From the NCBI RefSeq assembly GCF_000397205.1, contig NC_021237.1, positions 5,315,501 through 5,379,500 of the forward strand: a stretch of 64,000 nucleotides of DNA. The letters are read 5' to 3'. This DNA is from Pseudomonas protegens CHA0 (lineage in GTDB: Bacteria > Pseudomonadota > Gammaproteobacteria > Pseudomonadales > Pseudomonadaceae). The first letter of the stretch is position 1, and every line of letters starts with the position of its first letter. Under the pieces are notes generated by a model that did not search any database, was not told the origin of the DNA, and worked only from the letters and a program-made list of their open reading frames with translations. The translations under genes were made by a program, and so were the position numbers. Positions 16,240-28,302 of the stretch are shown one piece after another.

Positions 16240-17052
16240 TTACATGCGCTGCAGGTCCCGTTGGGCCAACTGAGCGGCGGAAGTGCCCGGATACTGGGCC
16301 ACCACCTGCTGCAGGATGCCCTTGACCCGGTCGGTGTGACCGAGACGACGCTCTACGTCAGCCAGCTTGTACAGCGAATCCGGCACCTTGGCGTGCTTGG
16401 GATACAGCTGGGAAACCTTGGCAAATGCCTGGCCCGCACCTTGCAGGTCGCCTTTGGCCAGGTTCACCTCACCCAACCAGTACTGGGCATTGCCGGCGTA
16501 CTGGCTGTTGGGGTACTTGCGCAGGAATGCCGAGAAGGCCTGGCTGGCCTTGTCGAAATCCTTGGCCTTGATCAGGTCGAAGGCAGCATCGTAGTAGAGC
16601 TTTTCCTTGGCCGGATCACCGGGTTCGCTACTGGCGGCTGGAGCCTGAGCAGCGGCACCGGCAGCGCTGTTATCGCCACCGGCAGAAGAATTCTCAGGAG
16701 TTGCGGCAGGTGCGACACCGCTTCCTATGCGTCGATCAAGATCCTGGTAACGCTCCAGGCTTTCTTGCTTCATCCGCGCTACATCATTTTGCAGAACTTC
16801 GATCACACCCTGTTGGCGTGCAATCTGCTCTTGCATTTGCTGCAGTTGCTGGAACAGCTCGCCCTGTGCCGAGACAGGGGTCGAAACCCCTCCCCCGGCA
16901 TAGGCGCCGTTCGTGCCATAACCCGCTGGCGGATAACTGCTCCCGCTATTGTTATAGCCGGAGTTGTTATCGACCACAGGAACCGCAGACCACGCCGCAA
17001 GCGGCGTGAGACTGAGAGCCAAAATAGTTACAGCACGACGGCACGTTCGCAT
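16240..17052 (-). CDS. cpoB: CpoB/YbgF, Tol-Pal associated periplasmic protein
   Basis: A 270-residue exported protein. After a signal peptide (ILALSLTPLAAWSA) come a Gly/Asn/Tyr-rich linker, a trimerising coiled coil (about 65-108, QQLQQMQEQIARQQG), an Ala/Ser-rich hinge and a C-terminal TPR domain (about 150-270). In E. coli CpoB coordinates outer-membrane constriction by Tol-Pal with PBP1B during division. Last gene of the tol-pal operon, seven bases after pal. Confidence 0.93.
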   Translation of the reverse strand: MRTCRRAVTILALSLTPLAAWSAVPVVDNNSGYNNSGSSYPPAGYGTNGAYAGGGVSTPVSAQGELFQQLQQMQEQIARQQGVIEVLQNDVARMKQESLERYQDLDRRIGSGVAPAATPENSSAGGDNSAAGAAAQAPAASSEPGDPAKEKLYYDAAFDLIKAKDFDKASQAFSAFLRKYPNSQYAGNAQYWLGEVNLAKGDLQGAGQAFAKVSQLYPKHAKVPDSLYKLADVERRLGHTDRVKGILQQVVAQYPGTSAAQLAQRDLQRM

Positions 17053-17058
17053 GACGAA

Positions 17059-17556
17059 TTACTTACGCAGTTCGACGCGACGGTTTTGAGCCCAGGACTG
17101 CTCGTCGTGGCCAGTAGCAACTGGACGCTCTTTACCGTAGGAAACCAGCTCCAGCTGTGCAGGGGAAACGCCCTGCAGAACCAGGTAGCGCTGAACGGCT
17201 TTAGCACGACGCTCGCCCAGAGCCATGTTGTACTCACGAGTACCACGTTCGTCGGTGTTGCCTTCCAGAACAACGCGAGCGCCGTTTGCTTTCAGGTCTT
17301 TGGCGTGAACGTCCAGAGCGCGCATGGCTTCTGGCTTCAGGTCCGAGCTGTCGTATTCGAAGTAGAAGGTGGTGATTGCGCGCAGAGCAGCTTCTTCGCT
17401 CAGGGAGCCATCAACAGCACCGGTGTTAGCGCCGTAACCAGCGTTTGGATCAACAGCGCCTTCACCGGCATTGTCGCCGCCTTTGGAGGAGCAACCTACA
17501 GCCACAGCCATGGCCAGAGCCAGCGCAGCAAACTTACCAAACTTCAACATTTCCAT
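17059..17556 (-). CDS. pal: Peptidoglycan-associated lipoprotein Pal (OprL)
   Basis: A 165-residue outer-membrane lipoprotein. The lipobox is AVAVGCSS (Cys22); the OmpA-like domain occupies about 55-165, with [12 protein letters not shown] and LGERRAKAV carrying the conserved Asp and Arg that bind diaminopimelate in peptidoglycan. Pal anchors the outer membrane to the wall and is released by TolB. Known as OprL in Pseudomonas. Confidence 0.97.
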   Translation of the reverse strand: MEMLKFGKFAALALAMAVAVGCSSKGGDNAGEGAVDPNAGYGANTGAVDGSLSEEAALRAITTFYFEYDSSDLKPEAMRALDVHAKDLKANGARVVLEGNTDERGTREYNMALGERRAKAVQRYLVLQGVSPAQLELVSYGKERPVATGHDEQSWAQNRRVELRK

Positions 17557-17609
17557 CGTGAAACTCCTAATGAACCCCAGTGTGTTAAGTGAAACATTGT
17601 AGCGCCGCG

Positions 17610-18911
17610 TCAGTTCAGGTAAGGGGACCAGGACGGTTCTCTGACTTCGCCTTGAGCGGTAGGAAGCGGGAGCCTCACACGTCCATTAATGGACACGAGC
17701 ATCAAGACTCCCCGGCCCTGCTGGCGGGTGGCGTAGATTACCATGGTGCCGTTGGGCGCAACAGTAGCTGACTCATCAAGGTTAGTGTCTGTAAGGATTT
17801 TTACGCTACCGCGCTGCAAATCCTGAGCCGCTACCCGGAAGTTGGTGAAACCATCCTGGCGGTGAATCATTACCAGGGTCTTTTCGTCAGCAGAAAGTTT
17901 CGGGTTGGCGTTGTAGTTACCAATAAAGGTCACACGCTCGGCGCCACCGCCATTGATATTGCTTTTATAGACTTGCGGCTTGCCGCCACGGTCGGAGGTG
18001 AAATAGATGGTGGAACCATCCTTGCCCCAGAACGGTTCGGTGTTGATGCCCGGGCCACTGGTGACGCGGCTGATCTGCCGGGACGCCATGTTCATCACAT
18101 AGATATCCGGGTTGCCGTCCTTGGACAGCACGAAAGCCAGGCGGGTGCCATCTGGCGACCAGGCTGGAGCGCCGTTCAGGCCTTCGAAGTTGGTGATCTG
18201 CTCACGACGCCCGGTATCGATGTGCTGGACGAAGATGCGCGGGCGCTTCTGCTCGAACGACACGTACGCAATGCGCTTGCCATCCGGAGCAAAGCGCGGC
18301 GACAGGATCGGCTCGCGAGACTGCAACAGGGTTACCGCCCGAGCACCGTCGTAGTCCGAACGCTGCAGGGTGTAACGGGTGTTGTTCACCGAGAAACGCT
18401 CAGCCGTCACATACAGCAGGCGCGTAGAGAACGCCCCCTTGATGCCGGTGAGTTTTTCAAAGGACTGGTCGGAAATGTAGTGCGACATGTCCCGCAACTG
18501 ATCAACGCTACCCGACACGCTGCCGGTCAGCACTTGCTGCTCGGTCGCGACGTTGAACAGCGCGTACTGCACCTGCAGGCGACCGCCGGCTGGAACAATG
18601 CTGCCGACCATCACGTACTGGGCGCCCAGGGCTTTCCAGTCGCGGAAAATGACTTCGCTGGCCTGGGTCGGCAAGCTGATCATGTTCTGCTTTGGAATCG
18701 GTGCGTAGTAACCCGAGTTGCGCAGGTCATCACCGATGATCTGTGCCATGTCGTCCGGCAGCACGCTGCCGCCCTGCCAGCCAAACGGCACTACCGCAAT
18801 CGGCGTCGCCCGATCACTGCCACTGGTGACCAGAATGTTTTTTTCGTCCGCTGCCGCTATCCCTGCCATACAGCAAATAACGACAAGCATTCCTCGAAGA
18901 AGGTTTCTCAC
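17610..18911 (-). CDS. tolB: Tol-Pal system beta-propeller protein TolB
   Basis: A 433-residue periplasmic protein with a signal peptide, a D1 domain (VVPFGWQGG) and a six-bladed WD40-like propeller recognisable by [12 protein letters not shown] and [13 protein letters not shown]. It docks Pal and, through its N-terminus, TolA. The start codon is GTG at 18911, overlapping the tolA stop by four bases (GTGA); an internal ATG at 18890 is possible but would shorten the signal peptide. Confidence 0.95.
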   Translation of the reverse strand: MRNLLRGMLVVICCMAGIAAADEKNILVTSGSDRATPIAVVPFGWQGGSVLPDDMAQIIGDDLRNSGYYAPIPKQNMISLPTQASEVIFRDWKALGAQYVMVGSIVPAGGRLQVQYALFNVATEQQVLTGSVSGSVDQLRDMSHYISDQSFEKLTGIKGAFSTRLLYVTAERFSVNNTRYTLQRSDYDGARAVTLLQSREPILSPRFAPDGKRIAYVSFEQKRPRIFVQHIDTGRREQITNFEGLNGAPAWSPDGTRLAFVLSKDGNPDIYVMNMASRQISRVTSGPGINTEPFWGKDGSTIYFTSDRGGKPQVYKSNINGGGAERVTFIGNYNANPKLSADEKTLVMIHRQDGFTNFRVAAQDLQRGSVKILTDTNLDESATVAPNGTMVIYATRQQGRGVLMLVSINGRVRLPLPTAQGEVREPSWSPYLN

Positions 18912-19969
18912 AAGGCTAGATCCTCAGGTGTGAATGTCATCTTGAATGAACGATAGGGCGCGAAATCCTTCGGACTCAAACCCTGCATTTCTGTCAAACG
19001 CCCAATGTTCTTGACTGCCGCCACCGCCGAAGCGTCGAACGGACCATCACCACTGGACTTGATCACGCTGACCGTGGTCACCGTGCCATCAGGCAACATG
19101 CCGATCCGCAGTTCCACCGTCATGCCCTTGCGCGCCGAAGGAGGACGAGCCCAGCCTTCCGCCGCACGAATGCGAATCAGGTCATCGAAACTGCCTGCGA
19201 CACTGTCACCCACCTCATCCGACTTGGTGGCTTCACGCTCCGGCTTATCGGACAGCAAGTCCGCCAGGGCCTGGGCCTTTTTCTCTTCGGCAGATTTGCG
19301 CGCTGCTTCCTGGGCCTTCTTCTTCGCAGCGTCGGCAGCAGCTTTCTTCTTGGCATCCTCGGCGATCTTTTTCTTCGCTTCGTCTGCTTCAGCTTTTTTC
19401 TTCGCGTCTTCCGCGGCTTTCTTCTTCGCGTCTTCGACGATTTTCTTCTTCGCTTCTTCAGCGGCCTTTTTCTTGGCCTCTTCTTCAGCAGCTTTCTTGG
19501 CTTCTTCTTCGGATTTCTTCTTGGCTATATCAGCCAATTGTTTCTCTTCAGCCTTTTTCGCTTCTGCGGCTTTCTTGGCGTCATCCGCCTTCTTCGCCTC
19601 ATCGGCTTTCTTGGCCTCATCGGCCTTTTTCGCTTCCTCGGCTTTTTGAGCAGCCTCTTCTTTCTTTTGTTCCGCGGCCTTGATCTCTTCCTGCTCGACC
19701 TTCTTCTGCTCCAACTGTTCGGCTTCGGTCTGGCGCGCGGCGGATTTCTTCGCCTCACCCGCAATCTTGTGATTGGTCTGGGTGGTTGCCGGACTCTTGG
19801 ATTTGAGCTGGTACAGGGTCGCTTGAACGATCGGCTTGGCCGGGGGCAGTTCCGGGGTCATGGCAAAGCTGACGAACAGCATGCCAAACACCAGCACGTG
19901 CAGGGCAATTGCCCAGACACTAGGCCAGAAGTAGCTTTCCGAGGCGGACGGCTCTCGCTGTTGGTGCAT
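18908..19969 (-). CDS. tolA: Cell-envelope integrity protein TolA
   Basis: A 353-residue protein with one N-terminal membrane helix ([15 protein letters not shown]), a long Ala/Lys/Glu-rich helical domain II (about 70-235) made of repeats such as [11 protein letters not shown] and [14 protein letters not shown], and a globular C-terminal domain III (about 250-353) that contacts TolB and phage or colicin-like ligands. It carries proton-motive energy from TolQR to Pal. The repeats are also repeats in DNA, so length may vary between strains. Confidence 0.96.
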   Translation of the reverse strand: MHQQREPSASESYFWPSVWAIALHVLVFGMLFVSFAMTPELPPAKPIVQATLYQLKSKSPATTQTNHKIAGEAKKSAARQTEAEQLEQKKVEQEEIKAAEQKKEEAAQKAEEAKKADEAKKADEAKKADDAKKAAEAKKAEEKQLADIAKKKSEEEAKKAAEEEAKKKAAEEAKKKIVEDAKKKAAEDAKKKAEADEAKKKIAEDAKKKAAADAAKKKAQEAARKSAEEKKAQALADLLSDKPEREATKSDEVGDSVAGSFDDLIRIRAAEGWARPPSARKGMTVELRIGMLPDGTVTTVSVIKSSGDGPFDASAVAAVKNIGRLTEMQGLSPKDFAPYRSFKMTFTPEDLAL

Positions 19970-20421
19970 CAGGGCGCCTCGGTAATCAGGCCAACGTTAC
20001 CGACTCCGGCTTTCTGCAGGCCGCCCATGGCACCCATCACGGCGCCGTAGTCGACGGATTTATCACCGCGAATGAACACCTGGGTGTGCTTGCCGCCTTC
20101 ATTGCCGGCACGGATGATCTTGGTCACCGCGTCGGTCATCTGCGGCAAGGTCATCGCCTTGTCCTGTTGCTTTTCAGTGTCGACTTCGCTGCCAAGGTTC
20201 CAGTAGTAGGTCTTGTCAGCCTTGATCGAGATGGTCAGCACCTGGGTGTTGTTGTCCTGGGGCAAGGCTTCGCTGGAAACCTTGGGCAGGTCAACTTTCA
20301 CGCCCTGGTTGAGCATCGGCGCGGTCACCATGAAGATAACCAGCAGTACCAACATCACGTCGATGTAAGGCACCACGTTCATCTCGGCAACCGGCTTGCG
20401 TTTGTGGCGAACTCGGGCCAT
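19969..20421 (-). CDS. tolR: Tol-Pal system proton channel subunit TolR
   Basis: A 150-residue ExbD/TolR protein with one membrane helix that includes the proton-carrying Asp in VPYIDVMLVLLVIFM, then a periplasmic domain. It works with TolQ to energise TolA. The stop overlaps the tolA start by one base; it begins 13 bases after tolQ. Confidence 0.97.
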   Translation of the reverse strand: MARVRHKRKPVAEMNVVPYIDVMLVLLVIFMVTAPMLNQGVKVDLPKVSSEALPQDNNTQVLTISIKADKTYYWNLGSEVDTEKQQDKAMTLPQMTDAVTKIIRAGNEGGKHTQVFIRGDKSVDYGAVMGAMGGLQKAGVGNVGLITEAP

Positions 20422-20434
20422 GGGTTTTACCTGC

Positions 20435-21130
20435 TCACTCTTCGCTGGTGTGCACTTTACGGTGCAGGATCGCCTGGAACTCGTCGGCGAAGGTGTAGTA
20501 ACGGCTGATCAGCGTCTCGCCACGAGCGGCGAAGCGGTTGTAGGCGATCACCGCCGGGATGGCCGCGAACAGGCCGATGGCCGTGGCGATCAGTGCTTCG
20601 GCGATACCCGGGGCTACGGTAGCCAGGGTCGCTTGCTGGGCCTGAGCCAGGCCGCGGAAGGAGTTCATGATCCCCCAGACGGTACCGAACAGACCGATGT
20701 ACGGGCTGACGGAACCGACAGTGGCGAGGAACGGCAGGCTCTGCTCGAGCTTTTCTTCTTCGCGGGAAATCGCTACGCGCATGGCACGGGCCACGCCTTC
20801 CATGACCGCTTCAGGATCGACACCCGGTTGCTGGCGCAGGCGGGAGAACTCCTTGAAACCGGCACGGAAGATCTGCTCCACGCCGGAATCCGGATCAGGG
20901 TTGCTGCCCGCCTGGCGGTACAGCTTGGACAGGTCGATACCGGACCAGAAGCGCTCTTCGAAGCTCTCCAGGGCACGTCGACCGGCACGCAGCAGGTTGC
21001 TGCGCTGAAAGATCATGATCCATGAAGTCACCGATGCGGCAACCAGGGTCAGCATTACCAACTGCACTACAACGCTGGCATTGCTGACCAGGCTCCACAT
21101 GGAGGAATGGTCGACGACGTTAGCTTCCAC
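20435..21130 (-). CDS. tolQ: Tol-Pal system proton channel subunit TolQ
   Basis: A 231-residue MotA/TolQ/ExbB protein with three membrane helices; the core [13 protein letters not shown] and [17 protein letters not shown] are conserved. The start is GTG at 21130: AGGAGA sits seven bases upstream, and the Pseudomonas family begins with the same residues. It overlaps the ybgC stop by 11 bases. Confidence 0.96.
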   Translation of the reverse strand: MEANVVDHSSMWSLVSNASVVVQLVMLTLVAASVTSWIMIFQRSNLLRAGRRALESFEERFWSGIDLSKLYRQAGSNPDPDSGVEQIFRAGFKEFSRLRQQPGVDPEAVMEGVARAMRVAISREEEKLEQSLPFLATVGSVSPYIGLFGTVWGIMNSFRGLAQAQQATLATVAPGIAEALIATAIGLFAAIPAVIAYNRFAARGETLISRYYTFADEFQAILHRKVHTSEE

Positions 21131-21587
21131 GCTTTATCTCCTGCTCTGAGTGTGTACCCGCGCTGCTCTCGTCGGCAAAGGCCGTACGCAGAGCGTCTGG
21201 AATGGCGCGGGGTTTGAAATTGTCGGCGCGCACACAGGCCACCAGGAACTGCCCTTCACAGAGCAGCGCATTGTCTTTGGCTCGCCTGACCTGCTGAGTG
21301 AAGCGCAGGCTGACCCGGTTCAATTCGGTAACTTGGGCACTGACCAGAAGTTCGTCGTCCAGTCGCGCCGGCGCGTGATAACGCGCTTCGCTGGAGTGCA
21401 CGACAAATAACAGGTTCTCCCCCACCAGCTGCGACTGGGCAAAGCCCAGGTGTCGTAGCCGCTCGGTTCGAGCCCGCTCCATAAACTTAAGGTAATTAAC
21501 GTAATACACGATGCCGCCAGCATCGGTGTCCTCGTAATAAACGCGACAACGATGTGCGAACGGCTCAAGCCCGTTTTGCGCGCGCAT
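21120..21587 (-). CDS. ybgC: Acyl-CoA thioesterase YbgC (Tol-Pal associated)
   Basis: A 155-residue hot-dog thioesterase. The N-terminal [14 protein letters not shown] motif carries the catalytic Asp, followed by the RARTERLR helix. In E. coli it hydrolyses short acyl-CoA and interacts with phospholipid enzymes. It is the first gene of the tol-pal operon, and tolQ starts inside its last codons. Confidence 0.93.
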   Translation of the reverse strand: MRAQNGLEPFAHRCRVYYEDTDAGGIVYYVNYLKFMERARTERLRHLGFAQSQLVGENLLFVVHSSEARYHAPARLDDELLVSAQVTELNRVSLRFTQQVRRAKDNALLCEGQFLVACVRADNFKPRAIPDALRTAFADESSAGTHSEQEIKRGS

Positions 21588-21725
21588 ACTCTAGTGCTTA
21601 CTCCTCAGGTTGCCAATCCGGCCAGGCAACTGTTTTTTCATTCTTGTACGACTTTTCGTGATGTTTTAACCATGCCAGTCCCTAGGACAGCACAAACCCC
21701 GAATAAATCGACAAAGAGCGGGTTA

Positions 21726-22784
21726 TTAATCGTCCACGGCATCGAGGAATTCGTCTACCACGGGCATGTCCCCCATTCGTGACGGAATGTTAAGACCGAA
21801 GTGCAGGTAGGCATGCCGGGTCACCACACGGCCACGGGGGGTGCGCATGATATAGCCCTGCTGGATCAAGTACGGCTCCAGCACATCCTCGATGGTATGG
21901 CGCTCTTCACTGATGGCCGCGGCCAGGCTGTCGACCCCCACCGGTCCGCCGTCGAACTTCTCGATCATGGTCAGCAATAGACGTCGGTCCTGGTGGTCGA
22001 AGCCACGCTCATCGACGTCCAGCAGGTTCAGCGCCAGGTCGGCGATCGGTTTGGTGATATGCCCCTTGGCCCGCACCTCGGCGAAATCCCGCACCCGACG
22101 CAGCAGGCGGTTGGCGATCCGCGGAGTGCCCCGGGCACGGCGCGCGACCTCGAAGGCGCCTTCCGGATCCAGGGGCAAACCAAGAATGCCCGCGGAACGG
22201 CTGACAATGGTTGCCAGGTCCGCAGTGCTGTAGAACTCCAGGCGCTGGACGATGCCGAAGCGGTCCCGCAGCGGGTTGGTCAGCATCCCCGCACGCGTGG
22301 TTGCCCCCACCAGGGTGAACGGCGGCAGATCGAGCTTGATCGAACGCGCCGCAGGGCCTTCGCCGATCATGATGTCGAGCTGGAAATCTTCCATGGCCGG
22401 GTACAGCACTTCTTCGACAATCGGCGAAAGCCGGTGAATCTCGTCGATGAACAGTACGTCGTGAGGCTCAAGATTGGTCAGCAAGGCCGCCAGATCGCCA
22501 GGGCGCTCCAGCACCGGGCCGGACGTACTCTTGATCGATACCCCCATTTCCTCGGCGATGATGTTGGCCAGGGTGGTCTTGCCCAGGCCCGGGGGACCGA
22601 AGATCAGGGTGTGGTCCAGGGACTCGTTGCGCCCACGGGCGGCCTGGATGAACAGCTCCATCTGCTCGCGCACGCTAGGCTGGCCGATGTAGTCGGCCAG
22701 GCTGACCGGACGAATCGCCCGGTCCTGGATTTCCTCGCGCTCACGGGGGCCCGTGGCGGCGATCAGACGGTCGGCTTCAATCAC
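21726..22784 (-). CDS. ruvB: Holliday junction branch-migration helicase RuvB
   Basis: A 352-residue AAA+ motor that with RuvA drives Holliday junctions. Walker A is GPPGLGKTT, Walker B FIDEIHR, sensor 1 GATTRAG, and the C-terminal winged helix is present. It starts at GTG directly after the ruvA stop (TAAGTG). Confidence 0.97.
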   Translation of the reverse strand: MIEADRLIAATGPREREEIQDRAIRPVSLADYIGQPSVREQMELFIQAARGRNESLDHTLIFGPPGLGKTTLANIIAEEMGVSIKSTSGPVLERPGDLAALLTNLEPHDVLFIDEIHRLSPIVEEVLYPAMEDFQLDIMIGEGPAARSIKLDLPPFTLVGATTRAGMLTNPLRDRFGIVQRLEFYSTADLATIVSRSAGILGLPLDPEGAFEVARRARGTPRIANRLLRRVRDFAEVRAKGHITKPIADLALNLLDVDERGFDHQDRRLLLTMIEKFDGGPVGVDSLAAAISEERHTIEDVLEPYLIQQGYIMRTPRGRVVTRHAYLHFGLNIPSRMGDMPVVDEFLDAVDD

Positions 22785-23393
22785 TTAAATCATTCCCTTC
22801 AGGGCTCGGCGGATCATGTCTTCACTGCTCAAGCCTTTGTCTTTGATCGCGGATACGGCCTTGCTGGCTTCCTGCGGCTTATAGCCCAGGGAGATCAGCG
22901 CGCTGACCGCGTCCGACTCGGCGCTGGCCACTGGCGCCGGCGCATCCGGCTGGTTCGGCACCAGGGCGAACATGCTCGGCACGGCTTCCCAGGCCTTGAA
23001 ACGGTCCTTGAGTTCTACCAGCAGGCGCTCGGCGGTCTTCTTGCCGACTCCGGGCACCTTGGTCAGGGCCGAGGTGTCCTGGGCCTGCACGCAACGCACC
23101 AGCTCATCCACCTCAAGGCTGGACATCAACGCCAGGGCCAGTTTCGGGCCCACACCATTGAGACGGATCAACTCGCGGAAAAAGTCTCGCTCGCGCTTGC
23201 TGGCAAAACCGTAGAGTAACTGCGCATCCTCGCGGACGACCAAATGGGTGTGCAGGGTCAGGGGCTCGCCGACCGACGGCAGGCGATACAGGGTGGTCAT
23301 CGGCACTTCGACTTCATATCCCAGCCCGTTTACATCAAGAATCAGGTGCGGCGGCTGTTTCTCAGCCAGGGTGCCGCGCAAGCGTCCAATCAC
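22785..23393 (-). CDS. ruvA: Holliday junction DNA-binding protein RuvA
   Basis: A 202-residue protein with the OB-fold N-terminus, two helix-hairpin-helix motifs ([20 protein letters not shown]) and a C-terminal domain that contacts RuvB ([14 protein letters not shown]). The start is GTG at 23393 with AAGGA eight bases upstream. Confidence 0.96.
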   Translation of the reverse strand: MIGRLRGTLAEKQPPHLILDVNGLGYEVEVPMTTLYRLPSVGEPLTLHTHLVVREDAQLLYGFASKRERDFFRELIRLNGVGPKLALALMSSLEVDELVRCVQAQDTSALTKVPGVGKKTAERLLVELKDRFKAWEAVPSMFALVPNQPDAPAPVASAESDAVSALISLGYKPQEASKAVSAIKDKGLSSEDMIRRALKGMI

Positions 23394-23507
23394 GTTTCAG
23401 ATCCTTAGGCGATGGCCAGCCCGCAGCTGGCGACTCGTTGGGCGAGCGTCTGCGCCGGCTACCCAGGCGCAAAACGCTCAACCCCTAAAATGACTGCGCT
23501 GATGCTA

Positions 23508-24032
23508 TCAGAGACGCAGGCGGCCGCCACGACTGCGTGCTGTCCCCAGACCATGGGGCAGCAGGCTGGAACGGGTATGAGCGTGACAGATGGCAATGGC
23601 CAGGGCGTCCGAGGCATCGATCTGCGGCTTGGCGGTCAGCTTGAGCAGGTGCATGACCATCATCTGCACCTGTTCCTTGTTGGCCCCGCCAGTGCCGGCC
23701 ACGGCCTGCTTGACCTGGGTGGCGGTGTACTCGGCAATCTCCAGCCCCTCTTCGGCACCGGCAACGATCGCTGCCCCCCGCGCCTGGCCGAGCTTGAGCG
23801 CCGAGTCGGCGTTGCGCGCCATGAACACCTTCTCGATCCCCATGGTCACCGGACCGTAGGTCTGGATCACTTCACGCACCCCGCGATAGACGATCTGCAG
23901 CCGGTCGGGCAGCTCGCCCCCCCCGGTACGGATACAGCCAGAGGCCACGTACACACAGCCGCGCCCCGTGTCTCGAACCACGCCATAACCGGTAATGCGC
24001 GAACCGGGGTCGATGCCAAGAATAAGAGTCAT
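23508..24032 (-). CDS. ruvC: Holliday junction resolvase RuvC
   Basis: A 174-residue endonuclease of RNase H fold. The catalytic acidic residues are visible in [16 protein letters not shown] and the C-terminal [12 protein letters not shown]. The start ATG at 24032 gives the family N-terminus [10 protein letters not shown]; a longer in-frame extension to 24116 has no family resemblance. It is separated from ruvA by 114 bases. Confidence 0.96.
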   Translation of the reverse strand: MTLILGIDPGSRITGYGVVRDTGRGCVYVASGCIRTGGGELPDRLQIVYRGVREVIQTYGPVTMGIEKVFMARNADSALKLGQARGAAIVAGAEEGLEIAEYTATQVKQAVAGTGGANKEQVQMMVMHLLKLTAKPQIDASDALAIAICHAHTRSSLLPHGLGTARSRGGRLRL

Positions 24033-24161
24033 AACGCCTGCTGCTTGAATAAAGAGGCTTGCCGGCCAGGACCGGAACAGCGAAAAGGCAGAAGCCGGAA
24101 GCGCCCTGCCGCGCAATGATCACGGCTTCGCACCTCCGGCCTCAAGGTTAGTGCAGTTGAA

Positions 24162-24908
<747 letters not shown>

Positions 24909-24983
24909 AACTTGCTCCAAATTCTCTTTGAAACATTGCCCACGCCGCCTGGCGGGTGCGGGCAACAAAAACTCGACCCATAG

Positions 24984-25010
24984 AAAAAGCGCACCCGAAG
25001 GTGCGCCTTA
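24984..25010 (-). terminator. Terminator after aspS
   Basis: On the minus strand GGCGCACC and GGTGCGC(T) form a stem capped by a stable TTCG tetraloop, followed by TTTTT. It sits between the aspS stop and yebC, so yebC probably also has its own promoter. Confidence 0.85.
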
Positions 25011-25020
25011 TCGGGCCGGC

Positions 25021-26796
25021 TTATTCAGCCTTGGGCTGTTCGCGCAGGCGGATGTGCAGCTCGCGCAGAGCCTTGGCATCCACCAGACCCGGTGCCTGAG
25101 TCATGACGCAGGCCGCGCTCTGGGTTTTCGGGAAGGCGATCACTTCGCGGATCGACTGGGCGCCGGTCATCAGCATCACCAGGCGGTCCAGGCCGAAGGC
25201 CAGGCCACCGTGCGGCGGCGCGCCGTACTTGAGGGCGTCCAGCAGGAAGCCGAACTTCTCTTCCTGTTCCGCTTCGCTGATGCCCAGCAGGCGGAATACC
25301 GCTTGCTGCATTTCCTTGCGGTGGATACGGATCGAACCGCCACCCAATTCGGTACCGTTCAAAACCATGTCGTAGGCGCGCGACAGAGCGGTAGCCGGGT
25401 TGGCTTCCAGTTCTTCCGGCGAGCACTTCGGCGCAGTGAACGGGTGATGCAGGGCGGTGAAGCTGCCGTCGTCGTTCTCTTCGAACATCGGGAAGTCGAC
25501 AACCCACATCGGCGCCCATTCGCACGTCAGCAGGTTCAGGTCGTGACCGAGCTTGATACGCAGCGCGCCCAGGGCTTCGCTGACGATCTTGGCCTTGTCG
25601 GCCCCGAAGAACACGATGTCGCCGTCGACCGCGCCCACGCGATCGAGGATCACGTTCAGGTTGGCTTCCGGAATGTTCTTGACGATCGGCGATTGCAGGC
25701 CTTCAACGCCTTTGGCGCGCTCGTTGACCTTGATGTAGGCCAGGCCCTTGGCGCCGTAGATGCCGACAAACTTGGTGTAGTCGTCGATCTGCTTGCGCGG
25801 CATGCTCGCCCCGCCTGGAACGCGCAAGGCGGCGATGCGGCATTTCGGATCGTTGGCCGGGCCGCTGAACACCTTGAACTCCACTTCCTTGAGCTGGTCG
25901 GCAACGTCCACCAGTTCCAGCGGGTTGCGCAGGTCCGGCTTGTCGGAACCGTAGCGACGCATGGCTTCTTCAAAGGTCATGTGCGGGAATTCGCCGAATT
26001 CCAGACCCAGCACTTCCTTGAACAGGTTGCGGATCATGCCTTCGGTCAGGCCCATGATGTCTTTTTCGTCGAGGAAGCTGGTCTCGATGTCGATCTGAGT
26101 GAACTCAGGCTGACGGTCGGCACGCAGGTCTTCGTCGCGGAAGCACTTGGCGATCTGGTAGTAGCGGTCGAAGCCGGCCACCATCAGCAGTTGCTTGAAC
26201 AGCTGTGGCGATTGCGGCAGGGCGAAGAAGCTGCCGGCGTGGGTGCGGCTCGGCACCAGGTAGTCACGGGCGCCCTCTGGGGTGGCGCGGGTCAGGATCG
26301 GGGTTTCCACGTCGAGGAAACCGTTCTCGTCCAGGTAGCGACGGATGCTGGTGGTCATGCGCGAACGCAGGCGCAGCTTCTCGGCCATTTCCGGACGGCG
26401 CAGGTCGATGAAGCGATAGCGCAGACGGGTTTCTTCACCCACGTCCGAATATTCGTTGAGCGGGAACGGCGGGGTTTCCGCCTCGTTCAGCACTTCCAGC
26501 TCGTAGCCCAGGACTTCGATCATGCCCGAAGCCATGTTGGCGTTGCCGGCACCGGCCGGACGCAGGCGTACCTTGCCGGTGATCTTGACCACGTATTCGC
26601 TGCGCACGCGGTCGGCGGCGGCGAAGGTTTCAGCGCGGTCCGGGTCGAACACCACCTGGGCCAGACCTTCACGATCACGGATATCGAGGAAGATCACCCC
26701 GCCGTGGTCACGGCGACGGTGGACCCATCCGCAAAGGGTTACTTCCTGACCTTCCAGGCTTTCGTTCAGTTGGCCGCAATAATGGCTGCGCATCAT
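25021..26796 (-). CDS. aspS: Aspartyl-tRNA synthetase
   Basis: A 591-residue class IIb synthetase, starting [13 protein letters not shown] as in other pseudomonads. Order: OB-fold anticodon domain (about 1-110), class II core with motif 2 ([18 protein letters not shown]), a GAD insertion (about 300-420) and motif 3 ([12 protein letters not shown]). Bacterial-type enzymes in Pseudomonas are non-discriminating, charging tRNA-Asn as well; that is family knowledge, not seen here. An ATG three bases later is also possible. Confidence 0.97.
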   Translation of the reverse strand: MMRSHYCGQLNESLEGQEVTLCGWVHRRRDHGGVIFLDIRDREGLAQVVFDPDRAETFAAADRVRSEYVVKITGKVRLRPAGAGNANMASGMIEVLGYELEVLNEAETPPFPLNEYSDVGEETRLRYRFIDLRRPEMAEKLRLRSRMTTSIRRYLDENGFLDVETPILTRATPEGARDYLVPSRTHAGSFFALPQSPQLFKQLLMVAGFDRYYQIAKCFRDEDLRADRQPEFTQIDIETSFLDEKDIMGLTEGMIRNLFKEVLGLEFGEFPHMTFEEAMRRYGSDKPDLRNPLELVDVADQLKEVEFKVFSGPANDPKCRIAALRVPGGASMPRKQIDDYTKFVGIYGAKGLAYIKVNERAKGVEGLQSPIVKNIPEANLNVILDRVGAVDGDIVFFGADKAKIVSEALGALRIKLGHDLNLLTCEWAPMWVVDFPMFEENDDGSFTALHHPFTAPKCSPEELEANPATALSRAYDMVLNGTELGGGSIRIHRKEMQQAVFRLLGISEAEQEEKFGFLLDALKYGAPPHGGLAFGLDRLVMLMTGAQSIREVIAFPKTQSAACVMTQAPGLVDAKALRELHIRLREQPKAE

Positions 26797-26891
26797 GGTA
26801 GTGGTTTCACTTCTCGTAATTCGAAATTCGATGGAGGCCTTGCGCACCTCAAGGTGCCGGATAGTGCAAGAACTCGCGCGTGTCGTTCAAC

Positions 26892-27113
26892 TTAGTCAGC
26901 TTTGTCGCCACCGGCCAGGTTCTTCTTGGAGCCGGTCTTGAAGTCGGTTTCGTACCAGCCGGTGCCGCTCAGGCGGAAACCAGGCATGGACAGCATCTTT
27001 TTCAGCTCGGGCGCCTGGCAGGCTGGGCAGTCGACCAGCGGCGCGGCGCTGATCTTTTGAATGGCTTCCAGCTGATGACCACAGGAAGCGCATTGATAGT
27101 CGTACATGGGCAT
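26892..27113 (-). CDS. FmdB-family zinc-ribbon protein
   Basis: A 73-residue protein starting MPMYDYQCASCGHQ. The two Cys pairs CASC and CPAC form the FmdB/YdhP-type zinc ribbon; the C-terminal tail (YETDFKTGSKKN) is the usual one in Pseudomonas. Function is unknown; the family is often found beside aspS. The ATG at 27107 is a possible alternative. Confidence 0.88.
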   Translation of the reverse strand: MPMYDYQCASCGHQLEAIQKISAAPLVDCPACQAPELKKMLSMPGFRLSGTGWYETDFKTGSKKNLAGGDKAD

Positions 27114-27327
27114 GGGGGGCGTCTCGGCAATCCAGATTACTGCTTGAACTACAGCCAGAGCCCACGCCAAAGCCCGGGCTACGTAGCAAAGAGCGGGATT
27201 ATATCCATTAAATCGGCCCTGTGCAGCCGTATGACCCCATCGCGGGCGTCACCGACCGTCAGGCATCTATCCGGGCTGCAACCCCGGAAGGTCTGGAGAA
27301 CGCAGGTGCTGCCTGCTGGTCGAGGGT

Positions 27328-27354
27328 GCGAACGGCGTACGGGACGCCATTCGC
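27328..27354. terminator. Hairpin after the dps-like gene
   Basis: GCGAACGGCGT (27328-27338) and ACGCCATTCGC (27344-27354) pair over 11 bases with one mismatch and a five-base loop. There is no T run, so it may be a weak terminator or a transcript-stabilising hairpin 10 bases past the ferritin gene stop. Confidence 0.4.
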
Positions 27355-27364
27355 AAGAGCGGGC

Positions 27365-27838
27365 TTAACGGTTTTCCAGCAGAGAGCGCAGCATCCACGC
27401 GGTTTTTTCATGCACCTGCATGCGCTGGGTCAGCAGATCCGCCGTGGGCTCGTCGCTGACCTTGTCCAGCAACGGAAAGATGCCCCGGGCGGTGCGGGTC
27501 ACTGCTTCCTGGCCGGCGACCAGTTGCTTGATCATTTCCTCGGCGGCAGGCACCCCTTCCTCTTCCTTGATCGAAGACAGCCGGGCATAGATGGAATAGG
27601 CCCCCGGAGCCGGGAAGCCCAGGGCGCGAATGCGTTCGGCGATCAGGTCCACTGCAAGGGCCAGTTCGTTGTACTGCTCTTCGAACATCAAGTGCAGGGT
27701 ACGGAATTGCGGGCCGGTGACGTTCCAATGGAAATTATGGGTTTTCAGGTACAACACGTAGGTATCCGAAAGCAGACGGGATAGACCGTCGACGATGGAT
27801 TTACGATCTTCTTCGCTGATACCGATATCAATTGCCAT
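27365..27838 (-). CDS. dps: Dps-like DNA-binding/ferritin protein
   Basis: A 157-residue four-helix ferritin-like protein. [12 protein letters not shown] and [21 protein letters not shown] carry the His, Asp and Glu of the intersubunit ferroxidase site found in Dps proteins. It stores iron and guards DNA in stress. The ATG at 27838 (MAIDIGIS) is preferred to an in-frame ATG 11 codons upstream. It has no Lys-rich N-terminal tail of the E. coli type, so DNA binding is not certain. Confidence 0.88.
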   Translation of the reverse strand: MAIDIGISEEDRKSIVDGLSRLLSDTYVLYLKTHNFHWNVTGPQFRTLHLMFEEQYNELALAVDLIAERIRALGFPAPGAYSIYARLSSIKEEEGVPAAEEMIKQLVAGQEAVTRTARGIFPLLDKVSDEPTADLLTQRMQVHEKTAWMLRSLLENR

Positions 27839-28302
27839 GTTTCTCTCCGTTATCGGGATGGATTCACCCATTCATCTGCCGGACCACTCTAGCAAGAGTA
27901 CCGCCCCTGCGCCGCCCAGGATCATCAATCGGCCTGCGGTGGATTGTCCCGTGGCCCGGCCCGGGATAAACCTCACTGAGTTCGAGTCAGGTCAGACAGC
28001 AGCAGAAATCCGACGTTCCTTGGAAAAATCACCGCCATCTGTCTAGAACAGGCTTTTGCCCGATTCTCCGAGCTCGGCCTGCAGAAGCGCTCATTTGTAC
28101 GCCCGGGCCAAGCCCCGCTGCTGATTTGAGAAGGCCTGGGCTTTGCTGTTAAATAGAGCCCGTGTCGCTGTTGCCTATTTCTTCGGCCAGCGCGCATAGG
28201 CTGACACCGCGTACGTAACCACCGCCTCACCTATTTGTTCAGAAGCGAACCGTGCGTGATCAGCTCCTCCTTGTGCTTCCTTCTTAACGTGAGTTAATCA
28301 AA
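27839..28302. other. Divergent intergenic region, dps and cold-shock gene
   Basis: About 460 bases without a credible gene. It must hold the leftward dps promoter, which I cannot place, and a good rightward promoter (28126-28154) that gives the membrane cold-shock gene a leader of about 140 bases. Confidence 0.5.
28126..28154 (+). promoter_or_regulatory. Promoter of the membrane cold-shock gene
   Basis: TTGAGA (28126-28131) and TTAAAT (28149-28154) are spaced by exactly 17 bases. The predicted start near 28161 leaves a long leader, a common trait of cold-shock messages. Confidence 0.55.

Noticed and set aside
19005..19649. Plus-strand Phe/Ala/Ser-rich frame opposite tolA that looks like a membrane protein
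   Set aside because: It is the complement of the Lys/Ala/Glu repeats of TolA; the hydrophobic pattern is an artefact.
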